Source: Zygnema cylindricum
Lineage: Eukaryota > Streptophyta > Zygnematophyceae > Zygnematales > Zygnemataceae
Length of the DNA: 64,000 nucleotides
Reading direction: 5' to 3'
Assembly: GCA_037447655.1 (NCBI GenBank)
Contig: JBBHKE010002310.1
Coordinates: forward strand, 87,146 to 151,145
A program made the position numbers and the translations under genes. The notes under the pieces were generated by a model. It was not told the origin of the DNA, did not search any database, and saw only the letters and a program-made list of their open reading frames with translations. Positions 30,581-42,357 of this stretch are shown here, in pieces (the stretch's first letter is position 1; every line of letters starts with the position of its first letter).

Positions 30581-31375
30581 TAGTCATACTCCGAGGCAAT
30601 GAACTGTTCAGAGAAAGAGAGATAGGTCAGAGCCATAAATATTGAGATGGCCTCAATCATGGAGGCAAATACTTGGGAGCAAGTGGACTGTCCACCAGAT
30701 AGAAAACCTATTGGCTGTAAATAGGTATTTAAACTGAAACTGAACCCAAAAAATACCATTGAGAGATATAAGGCTCGGTTGGTGGCAAAGGGGTTCACCC
30801 AAAAAGAAGGGATAGATTATGAGGAGACCTTTGCTCTGGTGGTTCGATTCCAATCTGTAAAGATCTTCCTTAGTTTAGCAGTAGTGGAAGAAATGGAAAT
30901 ATATCAGATGGATGTTAAGACCGCCTTCCTTAACGCTGAACTGGTGGAGGAAATCTTCATGCAGCAATTAGAAGGATTTGTAGAGGAAGGAGAGGAAAGC
31001 AAAGTCTGCAAACTAATAAAGTCCTTATATGGACTGAAGCAGGCCTCAGACAATGGAATAAGAAACTAGATGAATTTCTTACGAGTCTGGGGTATGTTCG
31101 GATTAGTTTTGACCATTCTATTTATATGTTTGAGGATGAGAATGGTGTGATTTTTATTGAATCTATATGGATGACTTGCTCGTATTCAGTAAATCTATGG
31201 AAAAGATAACTAGACTAAAGAAAGATCTTAGAAGTAGATTTGACATGAAGAATTTAGGGGAGGCTAAATATATTCAAAGAATTCAAATGGACAGGGATAG
31301 GGGGAAGAGGATAACTAGACTTACTCAGAAAGAGGCTATAGGTAATATGCTGGAGAAATTTTAGATGGAGAATGC
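30581..31375 (+). pseudogene. copia reverse transcriptase (family 1)
   Basis: Reads [38 protein letters not shown] and [10 protein letters not shown]. After a frameshift the active site is YMDDLLVFSKSM (from about 31161), with both catalytic Asp kept. LTQKEAIGNMLEKF then ends at a TAG (31362). Upstream stops include CK* at 30721. An otherwise well-preserved RT broken by simple lesions. Confidence 0.88.
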
Positions 31376-32163
31376 TAACAGTTGTACCACTCCCATGGAC
31401 TTAAAGAAACTAAGTGATGGGAGTGTAGAAGGAGGAGTGACAATGCTAGATGATCAGATGAGTCCAGAAGAGAGGCAGTTTATGAAGTCTATTCCTTACA
31501 GACAAGTTGTAGGAAGATTGATTTACTTTATGAATTATACCAGACTTGACATAGCTGCAAATGTTGCAGTCCTTAGTAGGAGTCTTAATGATCCCAGAAG
31601 AGAGATTGGGAGTCAACCAAGAGAGTAATGAGAAACCTGGTAGGAAGTAGGAATATGTGGTTGCATTTGGGAGGGGTGCACACTGACATCACTACTTGGA
31701 ATGATGCTAGTTATGGGGATGCACCTATGAGATTATGCACTTCAAGGTATGTATTGTATGTGGGAGAAGGTGTTCGCTGTTGGAGCAGCAAACAACAAAA
31801 GGTTGTAGCCCAGTCCACTATTGAGGCTGAGTACCTGGCCTCTTGTTCTGCTGTGAAAGAGCTGATGTGGGTGAAGTCTTTGTTGCAAGAATTGGGGTAC
31901 ATGAAGAAGGGAGTGCATGAAGTGTTTTTGATAATCAAGCTCCAATTGCAATTGAAGCCAATCAAAAACATCATTTCAAAGCTAAGCATATTGACATAAG
32001 ATTGAGTTTTGTGAGGGAAAAGGTAGAAAATAAAATTGTGAATTTGGTGTATAGAAGTGATGGGGAAATGGTGGCTGAAATGATGACAAAGCCTGTGCCA
32101 TCTCCCAAGCTAAAGTACTGTAGAGAAAAGGGTGGATTAAAAGAGAAACTAAAATTAGACTAG
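31365..32163 (+). pseudogene. copia RT tail and RNase H (family 1)
   Basis: NSCTTPMDLKKLSDGS, IPYRQVVGRLIYFMNYTR and GVHTDITTWNDASYGD, then SSKQQKVVAQSTIEAEYLAS and KELMWVKSLLQELGYM. The TWSD motif reads TWND. The CDNQ motif is lost to a small deletion at about 31925 (KCF/DNQ region), and the end AEMMTKPVPSPKLKYCREK is in a shifted frame. The polypurine-like AAAAAAATATGAG precedes the LTR at 32177. Confidence 0.87.
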
Positions 32164-32176
32164 AAAAAAATATGAG

Positions 32177-33166
32177 TGTTGAAATCACTAGATTTAGGGG
32201 AGGTGTTTTCTAGGTCTTAATTAAAAAAAAAAGGAAAAAGAAAGCACAGGCAGCCTGCCTCCACCTTCTCTCAATAGCCCCCATACTTGTTGTTGTCACT
32301 GAAGGAGAGAGAGGGCGGTGGAGCCATGGCTGCCTTAGCACCATAGGCAGGGCTTAAGAGTGACCTAAGTCACTCTTAACCAAAAACGGTTGAGTCCGGC
32401 AGGACTCGAACGTCCGACCGGTAGGCCGAAGCGTAGCCGTCAACCCATACCAGTCTCTCGTATTAGTCCGTTAAGATACATGGGGTTTGATAGCTATTTA
32501 AACAATAGATAGGCGACTAATCCGATTAACGGAATTACAAATAGAATACATAGAAACTAGTTGGAGCTTTAGTTCGCATAAAATACATGTACCGGACATT
32601 TGTTTTTTGAACGGCTCTTATTTAAAGCCAGTTATGATCCGACCGCCCGCACCATTGTCGAGATCCCTCAGTAGCCGCCTTGGCAATTTTTGGTCGTGAG
32701 ATGACCTGGCGACACGTGGCACGATGTCATTGAGAAGAGGAAATCTCGGAGAGCATGAGGATAAGTTCGAAGGATACAGGCGTCCACTCCATGGCCTTGT
32801 CGTACACACGCCGTACAGAAAGTAGATCGCCAGTAGTACCTTTGTGTGCTGTACAGTCTTCTGATAGGTTCCGTGCCTTAGTAGATAAGAGTTGTGAGAG
32901 AGTTTAGTGCATTGAGGAGGTAGCCGCCTCTCTCCCCATAAACTTGTATAAATATTGGCATCTTGGCCCTCCATAACTAATCGCCTAGTTGGGCGTTTTC
33001 AGTCATTTTTCTTGTTGTGGCCTCAAGGGAGTCTAGACTGCACAGGGGTGCAGTTCGATTATCTATTTGTTTTCTTCGGTAAGAGTGTCTCTTGTTGAAA
33101 GTGGGTTAGTTGAAAACTACCAAGAGGCTTGCTCAATTTGGTCCAAATGGAGGACACAGAATTGCA
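32177..33166 (+). repeat. Family 1 LTR (3' LTR)
   Basis: 990 bp from TGTTGAAATCACTAG to ..GGACACAGAATTGCA, the closest relative of 314-1321. It carries the antisense tRNA-like stretch (about 32391-32462; B box GTTCGAGTCC with one change) and TATAAAT at 32947-32953. TCTAC (33167-33171) follows; the 5' flank is lost beyond the gap. Confidence 0.9.
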
Positions 33167-33987
33167 TCTACCAATTTTTTCTAAGTTCTATCTCTCTCAC
33201 AAACTCTATTTATTGATGTATGGAACTAATCATATTACATTTTCCGTACATAAAAGTACATCTGCCGGTGTACTTTCTGTACGGAAACTATACGATATGG
33301 CCTAAAAGTTGACACAAGTCATATCCGGGTTTTGTCTCGTAATCCTCGGGGATGACGAGATCCAACGTAATTTTGCCACGTGTCATCCAATGTGGCGATG
33401 ACCACAAATCGCCTAGATTCTCTTTTGCGATCTTTGCGTTTTTCTCGGCCGTCCGATTGATGTAGATTTCAATCGTAGCTATCATAAATACTTGCACGGT
33501 ATTTGCTTCGTTAAAGAAATAAATGCATGTTACTTGTTTTATACACGTATCGTAATCCGTACTTTTACATAACCGGATATATGTATCCTAGAAACAGTTG
33601 TAGTTAAACGAATTATCCTATGTTATAATATTTAAAAAAAATATCAAACCCTATATCATATTTCATTAGTCTTTGATTTAACAGCTACGACTACCGGCTA
33701 CCGCATCGCTACCGCATCCTTTCTTTTCGCAGGTACCAAGATCAAATCCCGATTCCGACATCTATCCTTTTAGTAAATAAAGTACTTATCGGTTTATAAA
33801 CTAATCCATTTCCCGTAAACCATTGGATAACCAAGGTAGCCATGGCTTTATCTTCCACTCGAACTTCTCAATGACAGTGACAAGTGTGAGAGTTTGGAGA
33901 GAGAAGTTAGAGATAGAATGCCTCGGCTTCTTTCTGTATTTTAATTTAGACCTAGAAAATAATTAAAAGGAACCATCAATTTCTACA
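33167..33987 (-). repeat. Truncated family 1 LTR, tail-to-tail with the previous one
   Basis: The plus-strand right end is ..CATCAATTTCTACA (element start TGTAGAAATTG), followed by CTCCCCTTATTTTCT, so this is the 3' LTR of the minus element to its right. The other end stops at about 33175, at the stretch equivalent to AGAGATAGGACTTAGAAAAATT, and lacks the whole U5. The GTAC cluster and T-arm-like GGTACCAAGATCAAATCCC (33733-33751) are present. Confidence 0.8.
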
Positions 33988-34142
33988 CTCCCCTTATTTT
34001 CTAGATAATCTTTAATTTTCAGACCACACTTCTCCCTGCACTTCTCCCTACAAAAAATTAGCTTAGGGGAAGGCACAGATTTGGCCATCATATCAGCTAC
34101 CATCTCATTATCTGGTCGGTACTCTAAACTGATTTTTTTTTT

Positions 34143-34850
34143 CTACTTTCTCTCAAACAAACAGCGTCTAATGTCCATGTGATTATCTTTAAAATGATGT
34201 TTAGGATTGGCAAAAATAGCGATTGCAGCTTGATTATCACAAAATAATTTATACGCACCACTTTTGTGGTGACCAAGCTCACCAAGCAAAGACTTGACCC
34301 ACATGAATTCTTTTAGAGCAGAGCAAGAGGCCACATACTGAACCTCCATGGTAGATTGAGCAATAACCTTTTGCTGTTTGCTACTCCAACACCAAGCCCC
34401 ATCACCCACATATAATACTTATCCACAATTACATCAACTCATCGGAGCATCACCATAACTGGCATCACTCCAAGTAGTGATGTTAGTATTCTCCCCACCC
34501 AAATGGAACCATAGATCCCTAATACCTATCAAATATCTAAGAACTCTCTTAGCTTCCTCCCAATCCTTCTTAGTGGGAGCATTTAGACTTCTACTTAACA
34601 CTCCTACAGCTGCGGCTAAATCCGGCCAGGTACAGTTTATAAAATAGATTAGGCTTCCCACTTCTTGCGTGTAAGGTTTATTCTGCATGAACTTCTTTTC
34701 TTTAGGACTTAATTCCTCGTCTAAGACTATGACTTCTTCATCCTCACTCCCCTCACTTCCCTTCTTTAACTCCATTGGAGTTGTACAACTATTAGCTTTA
34801 TCCATCTGAAATTTTTCCAACATGATCCCTATTGCTTCTTTTTGAGTCAA
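34143..34850 (-). pseudogene. copia RNase H and RT tail (family 1)
   Basis: LTQKEAIGIMLEKFQMDKAN, INCTWPDLAAAVGVLSRSL, TTWSDASYGDAPMS, then after a frame break SSKQQKVIAQSTMEVQYVAS and FCDNQAAIAIFANPKHHF. Glu of the EAEY motif is Gln (MEVQY). SDASYGD and CDNQ are intact. Confidence 0.87.
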
Positions 34851-35813
34851 TCTTATAATCTTTGTTTCTCGGTCTCTTTCTACTTAAATTCCCATAATAT
34901 ATTTTGATTCTCCCATATCTTTCATTTTAAATCTCCCCTTAATATCGGTTTTTCAGTTTAGTAATTTTTCATTGATTTACTTAAAACATGTAAATCATCA
35001 ACATAAATTCCAATATATATAAAACCTTCCTCATGTTCAAAAACATAGATTGAGTGATCTGAGTTTATTAGGATATATCCTACACCGGTAAGAATCTCAT
35101 CAATTTTCTAATTCCACTGTCGAGGCGCCTGTTTCAAAACGTAAAGGGATTAAATCAACCGGCATACCTTACTCTCCTCTCTTTCCTCCACAAATCTTTC
35201 GGGTTGTCGCATGAAGATCTCCTCTTCCAATTCTCCATGCAAAAAGGGTGTCTTGATGTCCATCTAGTGCACCTCCATGTCTTGTGCTGTTGCTAGACTG
35301 AGAAGTATAGGGACAGAGGGAAATTTTGATGACTGGGGCAAAAGTTTCCTCGTAGTCGATTCCTTCTTTCTGTGTAAATCTTTTTGCCACTAATCAGGCA
35401 TTGTAATGCTCAATGGTGTTATTTGGGTTTAGTTTTAATTTGAAAACCCACTTACAACAGATTGGTTTTTGGTTAGGTGGACAATCCACCAGCTCCCAAG
35501 TATCGGCTGCCATAATTGAGGCCATCTCCTCATTGATGGTAGTCTTCGACCGGATTCTTTCCGGGCAAGTCATCGCCTCTACATAAGTTTGTGATTCATC
35601 TTGATGAGATAGTTTTTTTACCTTGTTATTAACCTGTTTTTCGTACATTCTTTTGCTACTTCTCCTTCCCCCCTGAAAATCTGTGGCCGGAATGGATGGT
35701 TCTCGTCGTTTCTTTCCAACAATCTTGGCTTCTCCCTTGTCTTTTGATTCCGAATTAGTTTCCACCACGTCTTCTGCTTTAGGTAGAGTTGACACTAGAG
35801 TGTTCGCAACCAC
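34851..35813 (-). pseudogene. copia reverse transcriptase (family 1), YVDD intact
   Basis: Starts MASIMAADTWELVDCPP and [20 protein letters not shown], continues [18 protein letters not shown] and reaches IYVDDLHVLSK with YVDD at 34994-35005. Several frameshifts (around 35170, 35270, 35395) and stops break it. The upstream linker includes IPATDFQGGRRSSKRMYEKQ. Confidence 0.86.
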
Positions 35814-36082
35814 GTTTTTTCCATTTTAATTTGTACCTGCAAGAATGTCGTCTTCTCTAAAACCTGGAAAGTTAGGAAGTTCAAAGTCATCGGAATTTTT
35901 TGACTCAAATCTGATTTTTACTGACTTTGTATACTTAAAGAATCCACGGACTTTCCTTCATCCATAACTACAAGATGCTTTACTAAGATTATATCTTCCC
36001 TTTTTAGATCATAAACTCTGTATCTTTTAACATTCTCATCATATCCAAATAAGTATCCCAGTTTTCTTTTAGGATCTAGCTT

Positions 36083-37140
36083 TCAATTAGACTGATCTGT
36101 ATCTAGACTGGATACTTGACTCCCCAAAACCTTGAAGTGAGATGTGTCTGGTTTGCGGCCCGTCCCTCTCTTAAGAGGTTTTTGACCTTTTATCGTTGAA
36201 GTAAGAACTCTATTTTTGAGGTAATTAGCACAATACATTGCTTCTACCCAAAACCATTTTCCTATCTTCTTATCCGACAACATACTTCTAGCACTATCAC
36301 TTAGTTTCCGATTTAATCTTTCAGCTACCTCATTCTGTTCCAAGTTTTTTGGAATTGTCTTTTAGTGTTGGACTCCATCTTCACTCATAAAATACTCAAA
36401 CTCGTTAGAAGTATGCTCTCCACCATTGTCACTCCTTACTCTCTTGTTTAGAGTTTCATGGAGTTTTTCACTCCATGCTTTATATTGTCTAAAAAAATCT
36501 TGAGCTTTTGACTTAATTTTAAAAATTTAGACCCTGGAATATCGAGACCAATCATCAGTGATAGTCATCATAAATCTCTTACCCCACGGTGAAGGCACTT
36601 TAGCCTGTCCCCAAATATCTGTGTGTACTAAATTTATATTTTTTTCTCCCTTATAGGTGGCTCTTTTGGGAAAGGGTAATCAATGTGCTTTACCTTGAGC
36701 ACATCCACTAGAATCACTTAGATTCTCACTCTCACTAAACTGAATTCCTTCCACCACTCCCATCTGCCCAAGCCTCTTATGCCACATCATTATATCATGA
36801 ACACCAGCATAATAAAGTTTCTTCTTTTCATTGCTTAAAATCAGCCTAAACATCCCTTGGCTACCTTTTTCAGCGGTGAAATAAACATCCTCCACAAAAC
36901 TAGCAGTAAAGACTCCTTTCTTAGTGTTAGTATCAAAATCTTTAACATCTAATACAGACATAGAGATGAGGTTTTTGTTCAACTCCAGAATAAACAATAC
37001 AACGGATAATGGAACTATGGATGACTTTCCTTCTACCAACACTTTTAGATCTACCGATCCTAGAAGAGTAGTAATGAATATCCTCCCATCCCCGTACTCT
37101 ATTTCTACGGTGGGAATCTTTCTTATCTTAGTGAAAGGGT
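36083..37140 (-). pseudogene. copia integrase and protease remnants (family 1)
   Basis: VEGKSSIVPLSVVLFI, GVHDIMMWHKRLGQMGVVEG (about ten residues with the second His are deleted, compared with RLGHVNL in other copies), SSGCAQGKAH (first Cys of the CC pair is Ser), and EQNEVAERLNRKLSD, where the catalytic Glu is kept. The stretch between 36343 and 36680 carries stops. The C-terminal linker 35814-36082 is decayed. Confidence 0.82.
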
Positions 37141-37578
37141 GTTTATCATTTGCATGGAGTCACCTAAATCTACAATCCAGCATGGTTCACCTTTCAATCC
37201 ACGGAAAGCACATTTATGCTTTCGTGGAATTTCTACCTCGTTTGTCGCTTCCAACTCCTCATCCAATAGCAGCTCATCGTCCTCGTCTACGAATTCCTCT
37301 TATGTACCTGTGTCACAAAAGCCTTTTTCTTTCCTATCGGGGTTCCACCCGTCTGCCCCTCCTTTGGCTAAAGCTCGGTTAGTTTAGTACACTCCGCCAT
37401 GTAGTGCCCTGGTTTCTTTTATAGAATGACATAAAACCTTGGGAGCCCTTGGTCGAAACTCGTCAGTCTGATTTTTTTGCACCCACCCTCGGTAATTTCG
37501 GACTGTTCTCCGAGAATCCTTGTTCCTCTAGAGGGTCCCAGCTGCAAAGGCTTTCCCACTCTTTCCTCCCCTTCTAAG
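37141..37578 (-). pseudogene. gag C-terminus (family 1)
   Basis: Complement of the zinc-knuckle, acidic and basic regions seen at 25080-25480: GGGTTCCACC.. and the GAGGAG-rich acidic coding stretch are recognisable, but frames are lost. It ends at CTAAGCGAG, the join with the family 5 fragment. Confidence 0.7.
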
Positions 37579-38277
37579 CGAGTATTTAGAGTCAGGGGAT
37601 GATAATCCTATAACAATGATACATTATAGACAAATAGTGGGAAGCTTAATATATTTCATGAACTGTACGCGTCCTGACATTGCTGCAGTAGTCGGGGTAC
37701 TGAGCGAAGTCTAGAAAATCCGAGAAAATCTCATCTTGATGCAGCAAGGAGAGTCTTAAGATATTTGGCAGGAACTAAAGATCTCAAACTCACTCTAGGC
37801 GGAGGAGAAGTCAAGCTGCAAACATGGAGTGATGCAAGCTATGGCGACATGCCAAGCCGGAAATCCACCACGGGATTCGTTCTACAAATTGGGAACGGTA
37901 CTTGCTACTGGAGCAGCAAACTTCAAAAGGTTACAGCACAGTCGACAATGGAGTCAGAATATATGGCAGCAAGCTCGGCCCTCAAAAAACTCTTATGGGT
38001 AAAATCCATATTACAAGAATTTAGATACATGCAAGTTGGTCCACAGGTGATCTAGTGTGATAACCAGGCTGCCATTCCCATTGCTTCTAACCCGAGTCAT
38101 CACTTCAAAAGCAAGCACATGGACGTACGATTACACTTTGTAAGAGAAAAAGTGTTCTCTAGACTGCTTAAACTATGTTATTTGCCAGATGCAAAAATGA
38201 TTGCCGATATGCTCACTAAAGCCCTCCCTGCTCCTAAGCTGAAGTATTCTAGGGACGTAGTGGGATTAAGTGAATAG
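37579..38277 (+). pseudogene. Family 5 RNase H, 3' end of a + element
   Basis: HYRQIVGSLIYFMNCTRPD, then GTKDLKLTLGGGEVKLQTWS, DASYGDMPSRKSTTGFVLQI, WSSKLQKVTAQSTMESEY and LLWVKSIL; a TAG (38053-38055) replaces the Trp before CDNQAAIPIASNPSHHF. It ends MIADMLTKALPAPKLKY..VGLSE* at 38277. The three catalytic motifs (SDASYGD, ESEY, CDNQ) are present. A polypurine tract, AAAGCTTTAAGGGAG (38423-38437), follows. Confidence 0.88.
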
Positions 38278-38437
38278 TTGAATTGCTGCACTGCTATACT
38301 GCCACTCTGCGATAAATCCACCATTATGAGGTAGTGGGACTGGGTGACTTGCTAATTGCTATATTGCTACGCTGCGATGCTGCGCTAGTTTTTCACCGCA
38401 GCTGCGCCGGGATACTGAGTCTAAAGCTTTAAGGGAG

Positions 38438-39261
38438 TGTTGTCTTTTTGGAAAGATTTCAGTCTCAGAGCAGCGCACCTGCTTTACAGACAAAGCAGCG
38501 CAGCTGCTATACAGTTACAGCAGCGCAGCTGTTATACAACAGAGCAGCGCAGCTCCTATACAGCAGAGCAGCTGCTATACAGCAGAGCAATTGCTATACA
38601 GCAGAGCAACTGCTATAAAGCAGAGCAGCTGCTATACAGCAGAGCAGGTGCTATATAGCAGAGCAGCTGCTATATTGCAGAGCAGCGCAGCAGCGAAGCT
38701 GCAACAGAGACAAGACAACGCAACCACGATTATATTTGATATGGTCCGTACGGACAACGCAACGTCTGATATTCTTAATGTGATTTTGTACAGGATAGAG
38801 CAACTGCGATAGATACGATTCTAGGTAGCTTAGTGATAGCTCAGTGGTAGCTTAGTGATAGCTCAATGGTAGCTTGACAGATTAATGGTAGCTTGGTGGT
38901 TTGATGTACCTCTTAAGTACACTGGTGTTGCCAGTTCAACACAAGTATAAGACTTAGGACTCATAACATATTATGTATCTAGACTTCCAAGTAGTAAAAC
39001 TGCAAACAGTTTTTGGGAAACTTCTGAGTATTATATCTTGAGTGTTGTCGGGTCAATTGTGCTGAAACTTTGGGAGTTATCACTGTTTATGCTACTCTAT
39101 ATTCTGATAGAGTTTTGTGAAGTTTAGATACTTGTATAAGAATTGGTGAGCACTTAAGAAGAGCTGTTTGGTAGGATTCTTGATAGCTTCTGAGAGTGTA
39201 TCATGTCTACTTCTACTACTACTCCTGCTCCTCCACTTGCACTGGTGGTTGTAGAACAACA
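38438..39261 (+). repeat. Family 5 LTR (3' LTR), CAGCTG-rich
   Basis: 824 bp from TGTTGTCTTTTTGGAAAG to GGTTGTAGAACAACA. Its first third is made of AGCAGCGCAGCTGCTATAC-type words, including six 19-bp repeats (38561-38674). It ends inside the RT gene of the minus element at 39262 (ATTTTATCTAAGG), so the element inserted there; the left half of that target is missing. Confidence 0.88.
38561..38674. repeat. 19-bp minisatellite, six copies
   Basis: Six consecutive units of CAGCAGAGCAGCTGCTATA start at 38561, 38580, 38599, 38618, 38637 and 38656, with one or two changes each (CAATTG, CAACTG, CAGGTG). The core GAGCAGCTGCT is nearly palindromic. Looser relatives extend to about 38480 and 38700. Confidence 0.93.
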
Positions 39262-39701
39262 ATTTTATCTAAGGACATGCTTAAGATTAACAAATCATCA
39301 ACATAAATAGCAATAAATATCACTCCATTTTCATCTTCAATTATATATATAGAGTGATCTGAACTTATTCTAATGTATCCCAAACCTGTCAAAATTTCGT
39401 CCAATTTTTTGTTCCATCGCCGCGGGGCTAGCTTAAGGCCATAAAGTGATTTTATAAGTTTGCACACCTTGGTTTCTTCTCCATTTTCCACGAATCCTTT
39501 CGCTTGCCTCATGTAGATTTCTTCTTCTGAATCTCTGTGTAAGAAAGCGGTCTTAATATCCATCTGTTGTATTTCTATATCCACTAGTGCGGCTAAACTT
39601 TAAAGGAATCTGACATAAGGGAATTTGACTACGGGTGCAAAGGTTTCTTCATAGTCTATTCCTTGTTTTTGAGTATAACCTTTAGCAACCAACCTAGCCT
39701 T
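39262..39701 (-). pseudogene. copia RT fragment (family 2-like), YVDD intact
   Basis: [55 protein letters not shown] and IAIYVDDLLILSMSLDK, with YVDD at 39294-39305. It is cut by the family 5 LTR just after the active site; RNase H and the 3' LTR are missing. It is related to 14680-15040 but a separate copy. Confidence 0.88.
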
Positions 39702-41120
39702 TTATCTTTTAATGGTGTTATCTGTGTTTAGTTTAATCGGTCCAATCGGTTTTCTGTCCGGTAGACAATCTACCAACTCCCATGTATTGGCTTCCATGAT
39801 AGAGGCCATTTCTTCATTGATGGTAGTGATCCACCGGCTGCTTTTTGGGGTATTTATGGCCTCTAAGTATGTTTGAGGTTCTTCTGGGTAAGACTTCTTT
39901 GTGAGTTTGTTATTTACATGTCTTTCTTGAAGCCGTTTACTAATTCTTTTTCCTCCTTCAAAATCTGAGGCCGGTATAGAAGGCATCCACGGGTTTCTTT
40001 TAGGAATATTTTCTTCTCCCCTATCTTCCAATTCTGGTGTTTGATCAAGTTCCTCGTCGATTTCCACTTGGTATTGTGGTGTTACCTCGGATGTTGTCTT
40101 TTCGTCCTTCTCCTTTCACACATCTGAAAATTTTTCCTTCTCCCCGTCTTCCTTCTCTTCTTTTCCCAAGTCAAAGTCAAATTACTGACCCGATTCAAAA
40201 TTGATGTTGACTTCTTTGTTATATTTGAATGGATCAATAGACTTTACTTCATTTATCACCACTATGTGCTTTACCAAAATGACATCTCTTTATTTTAAAT
40301 CATACCCTCGATATCCTTTTGTGCTCTCATCACATCCTACAAGATATCCTGGTTTCCCTCTTCCCTCTAACTTCCATTTAGTCTTATCGAAATCCAAACT
40401 GTAGACTTGACTTCTGAACACTCTCAAACTAGACAAATTTGGTTTTTTTCCCGTCCACCTTACATACGGAGTTTCCTCCTTATTTGCCGAAGTTAGTACT
40501 CTATTTTTGATGAAGTTAGCATAGTTGATAGACTCAACCCAAAATTGCAATCCTATTCTTTTATTAGTTAGCATACTTCTGGACATATCTCCTAAAGTTC
40601 TATTCACTCTTTCTGCTACTCTATTTTGTTCCGGATTATAAGGAACAAATTTCTCTTGATGGATTCCTTCTTCTTTAAGAAATTCTTCAAATTCATTTGA
40701 GGTGTATTATTTCCCATTATCGATTCTTATCTCTTTTATTGAGGTTTCATGAAAATTTTCACTCCATACTTTGTATTCTTTGAAACATCTTAGAACCTTT
40801 GACTTATGTCTAAGAAAATATACCTTAGTGTATCTAGACCAATCATCTGTAATGGTTAGCATCCATATTTTCCCCCTATGTGAAGCATACCTAGTTGGTC
40901 CCCAAACATCAGTGTGAACTAGATCTAATACTTTCTCTCTTTTATTTGTGGATGCCTTTGGAAATGGAAGTCTATGAATCTTCCCTTGGGCACATCCAAT
41001 ACAATCATTTAAGGTCTCATCATCTCCAAACTCAATTCCATCCACTATTCTATTTTTCTTCCTTTTTTATAATCTATCTAGATTCACATGCCCCAACCTC
41101 TTGTGCCCAAGCATCATATC
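39702..41120 (-). pseudogene. copia integrase and linker (family 2-like)
   Basis: CIGCAQGKIHRLPFPK, HTDVWGPTRYASHRGK, ITDDWSRYTKVYF, then IRIDNGK followed by a stop, and a second frame from VAERVNRTLGDMSRSML. All three catalytic residues (HTDVW, IDNG, AERV) are present here, unlike the copy at 15286. The linker is acidic (ELDQTPELEDRGEE). Confidence 0.87.
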
Positions 41121-41173
41121 ACTTCCACACGAGTAGAGGACACCCTTTTCATTGCAAAGTATATTTTGAACAT

Positions 41174-41530
41174 TTATTGACTACCCTTTTCAGCTATGAA
41201 ATAAGCCTCATTATCAAAGCTAGCTGTGAAAATTCCTTTCTTAGTTCCGGTTTCGAACTCTTTTTCATCTAGAACAGTTGTAGAGACTAGATTCTTGCTA
41301 AGTTGTGGAATGTAAAGAACGTCTGAGAGTGTTACAATTGAAGCCTTTCCATCAACTAGAACTCTTAAATCAACCGATCCAACAAGACTTGTGGTTTTTA
41401 CTCTACCATCTGCATACTCTTTCTCAACTGTTGGAATTTTTCTTAACTTAGTTAACCACCTCTTATCCTTGCACATATGCATTGAGGTTTTGAGTCTATG
41501 ATCCACCCATCCTCAGGTGGATCCCTCTTA
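41174..41530 (-). pseudogene. copia protease region, identical to the 16.6-kb copy
   Basis: Encodes SMHMCKDKRWLTKLRKIP and LSDVLYIPQLSKNLVS with the same peptide as 16578-16910, including the same lost base and DSK change at the active site. The shared lesion shows recent common origin or conversion. Confidence 0.88.
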
Positions 41531-42357
41531 CCTCCGAAAGCACACTATTGTCTCAATAGAATGTCTGCATGCTTCATAGTTGTTTTTGGTTTAAGAAGAA
41601 GCTCCTCAAGTTCCTCTTCCGATTCGGTTACGTCATCTTCTTCCTCGTCATGAACTTCAGTGAGAAAAGCCTTTTTCTTTCCTCCATATTTTGAGGAACC
41701 TTGTCCATCTTTTAATTGGATTTCTGCAAGCTTTACACAATCTGCTATATAATGTCCTAGTTTGTTGCATAAGCGACATAATCCACCTCGAGGAGCTCCT
41801 CTCCCTTGTCGATCAAATCTGCCACCTCCTTGTCTCTTTCCTCCAAAGTTTCGATAGGGATCCTTTCCCTTTTCCTCTTCTTACTTCCGCCAATCAGATC
41901 CTACAACCAATGCTTGAACACTCAGACTTCCTCTTCTAAGTTCTATGGTACTCTCTTTTACTAAATTCATCCCCACTATTTCATCCCAATTCCAATTGCT
42001 ATTACCTAGATCGTGCAACCAATTAATGATATCACATACTCTTCAAATAGTTGCATTATTAGTGTATTTACTCTTTGTCTCTCAGACCATGAGTTACCTG
42101 CGCTCTCAAATTCTCCAAATAATGCTCCTAAGTCACTGCAATAATCATTTATACTTCCTCATTTGTAAGCATAAGCTTAAATCTTGTTTTATAGTAGTTG
42201 TTGCTGCTGCAATGACCCACTTTTATATTTTTTTAAAAGAGATACCCAAATCTAAGAGGAAAATGTAACATGCATAAGGGGAGTGGCAATAACCTTCACT
42301 ACACTTTTGAGAATTTAGTGCTTAGCCACCTTGTCTTTATAGTTCCAATTTTTATAT
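41531..42357 (-). pseudogene. gag, first copy of a local duplication
   Basis: Zinc knuckle CRLCNKLGHYIADC and acidic tail as at 16931-17700. 41003-42002 is essentially identical to 16410-17409. The sequence turns at about 42358: instead of the gag N-terminus it starts the gag C-terminal part again. Confidence 0.86.

Larger units (their letters stand above)
33988..37578 (-). mobile_element. Family 1 copia element, internal region, 5' end missing
   Basis: The minus-strand order right to left is gag C-terminus (37141-37578), protease, integrase, RT, RNase H, polypurine tract (33988-34003) and truncated 3' LTR. Gag's N-terminus, primer site and 5' LTR are absent; the sequence switches at about 37579 to a + strand family 5 fragment. 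All domains are damaged. Confidence 0.85.

Noticed and set aside
38561-38674. CRISPR-like array
   Set aside because: Units are 19 bp with no unique spacers, inside a retrotransposon LTR of a plant.
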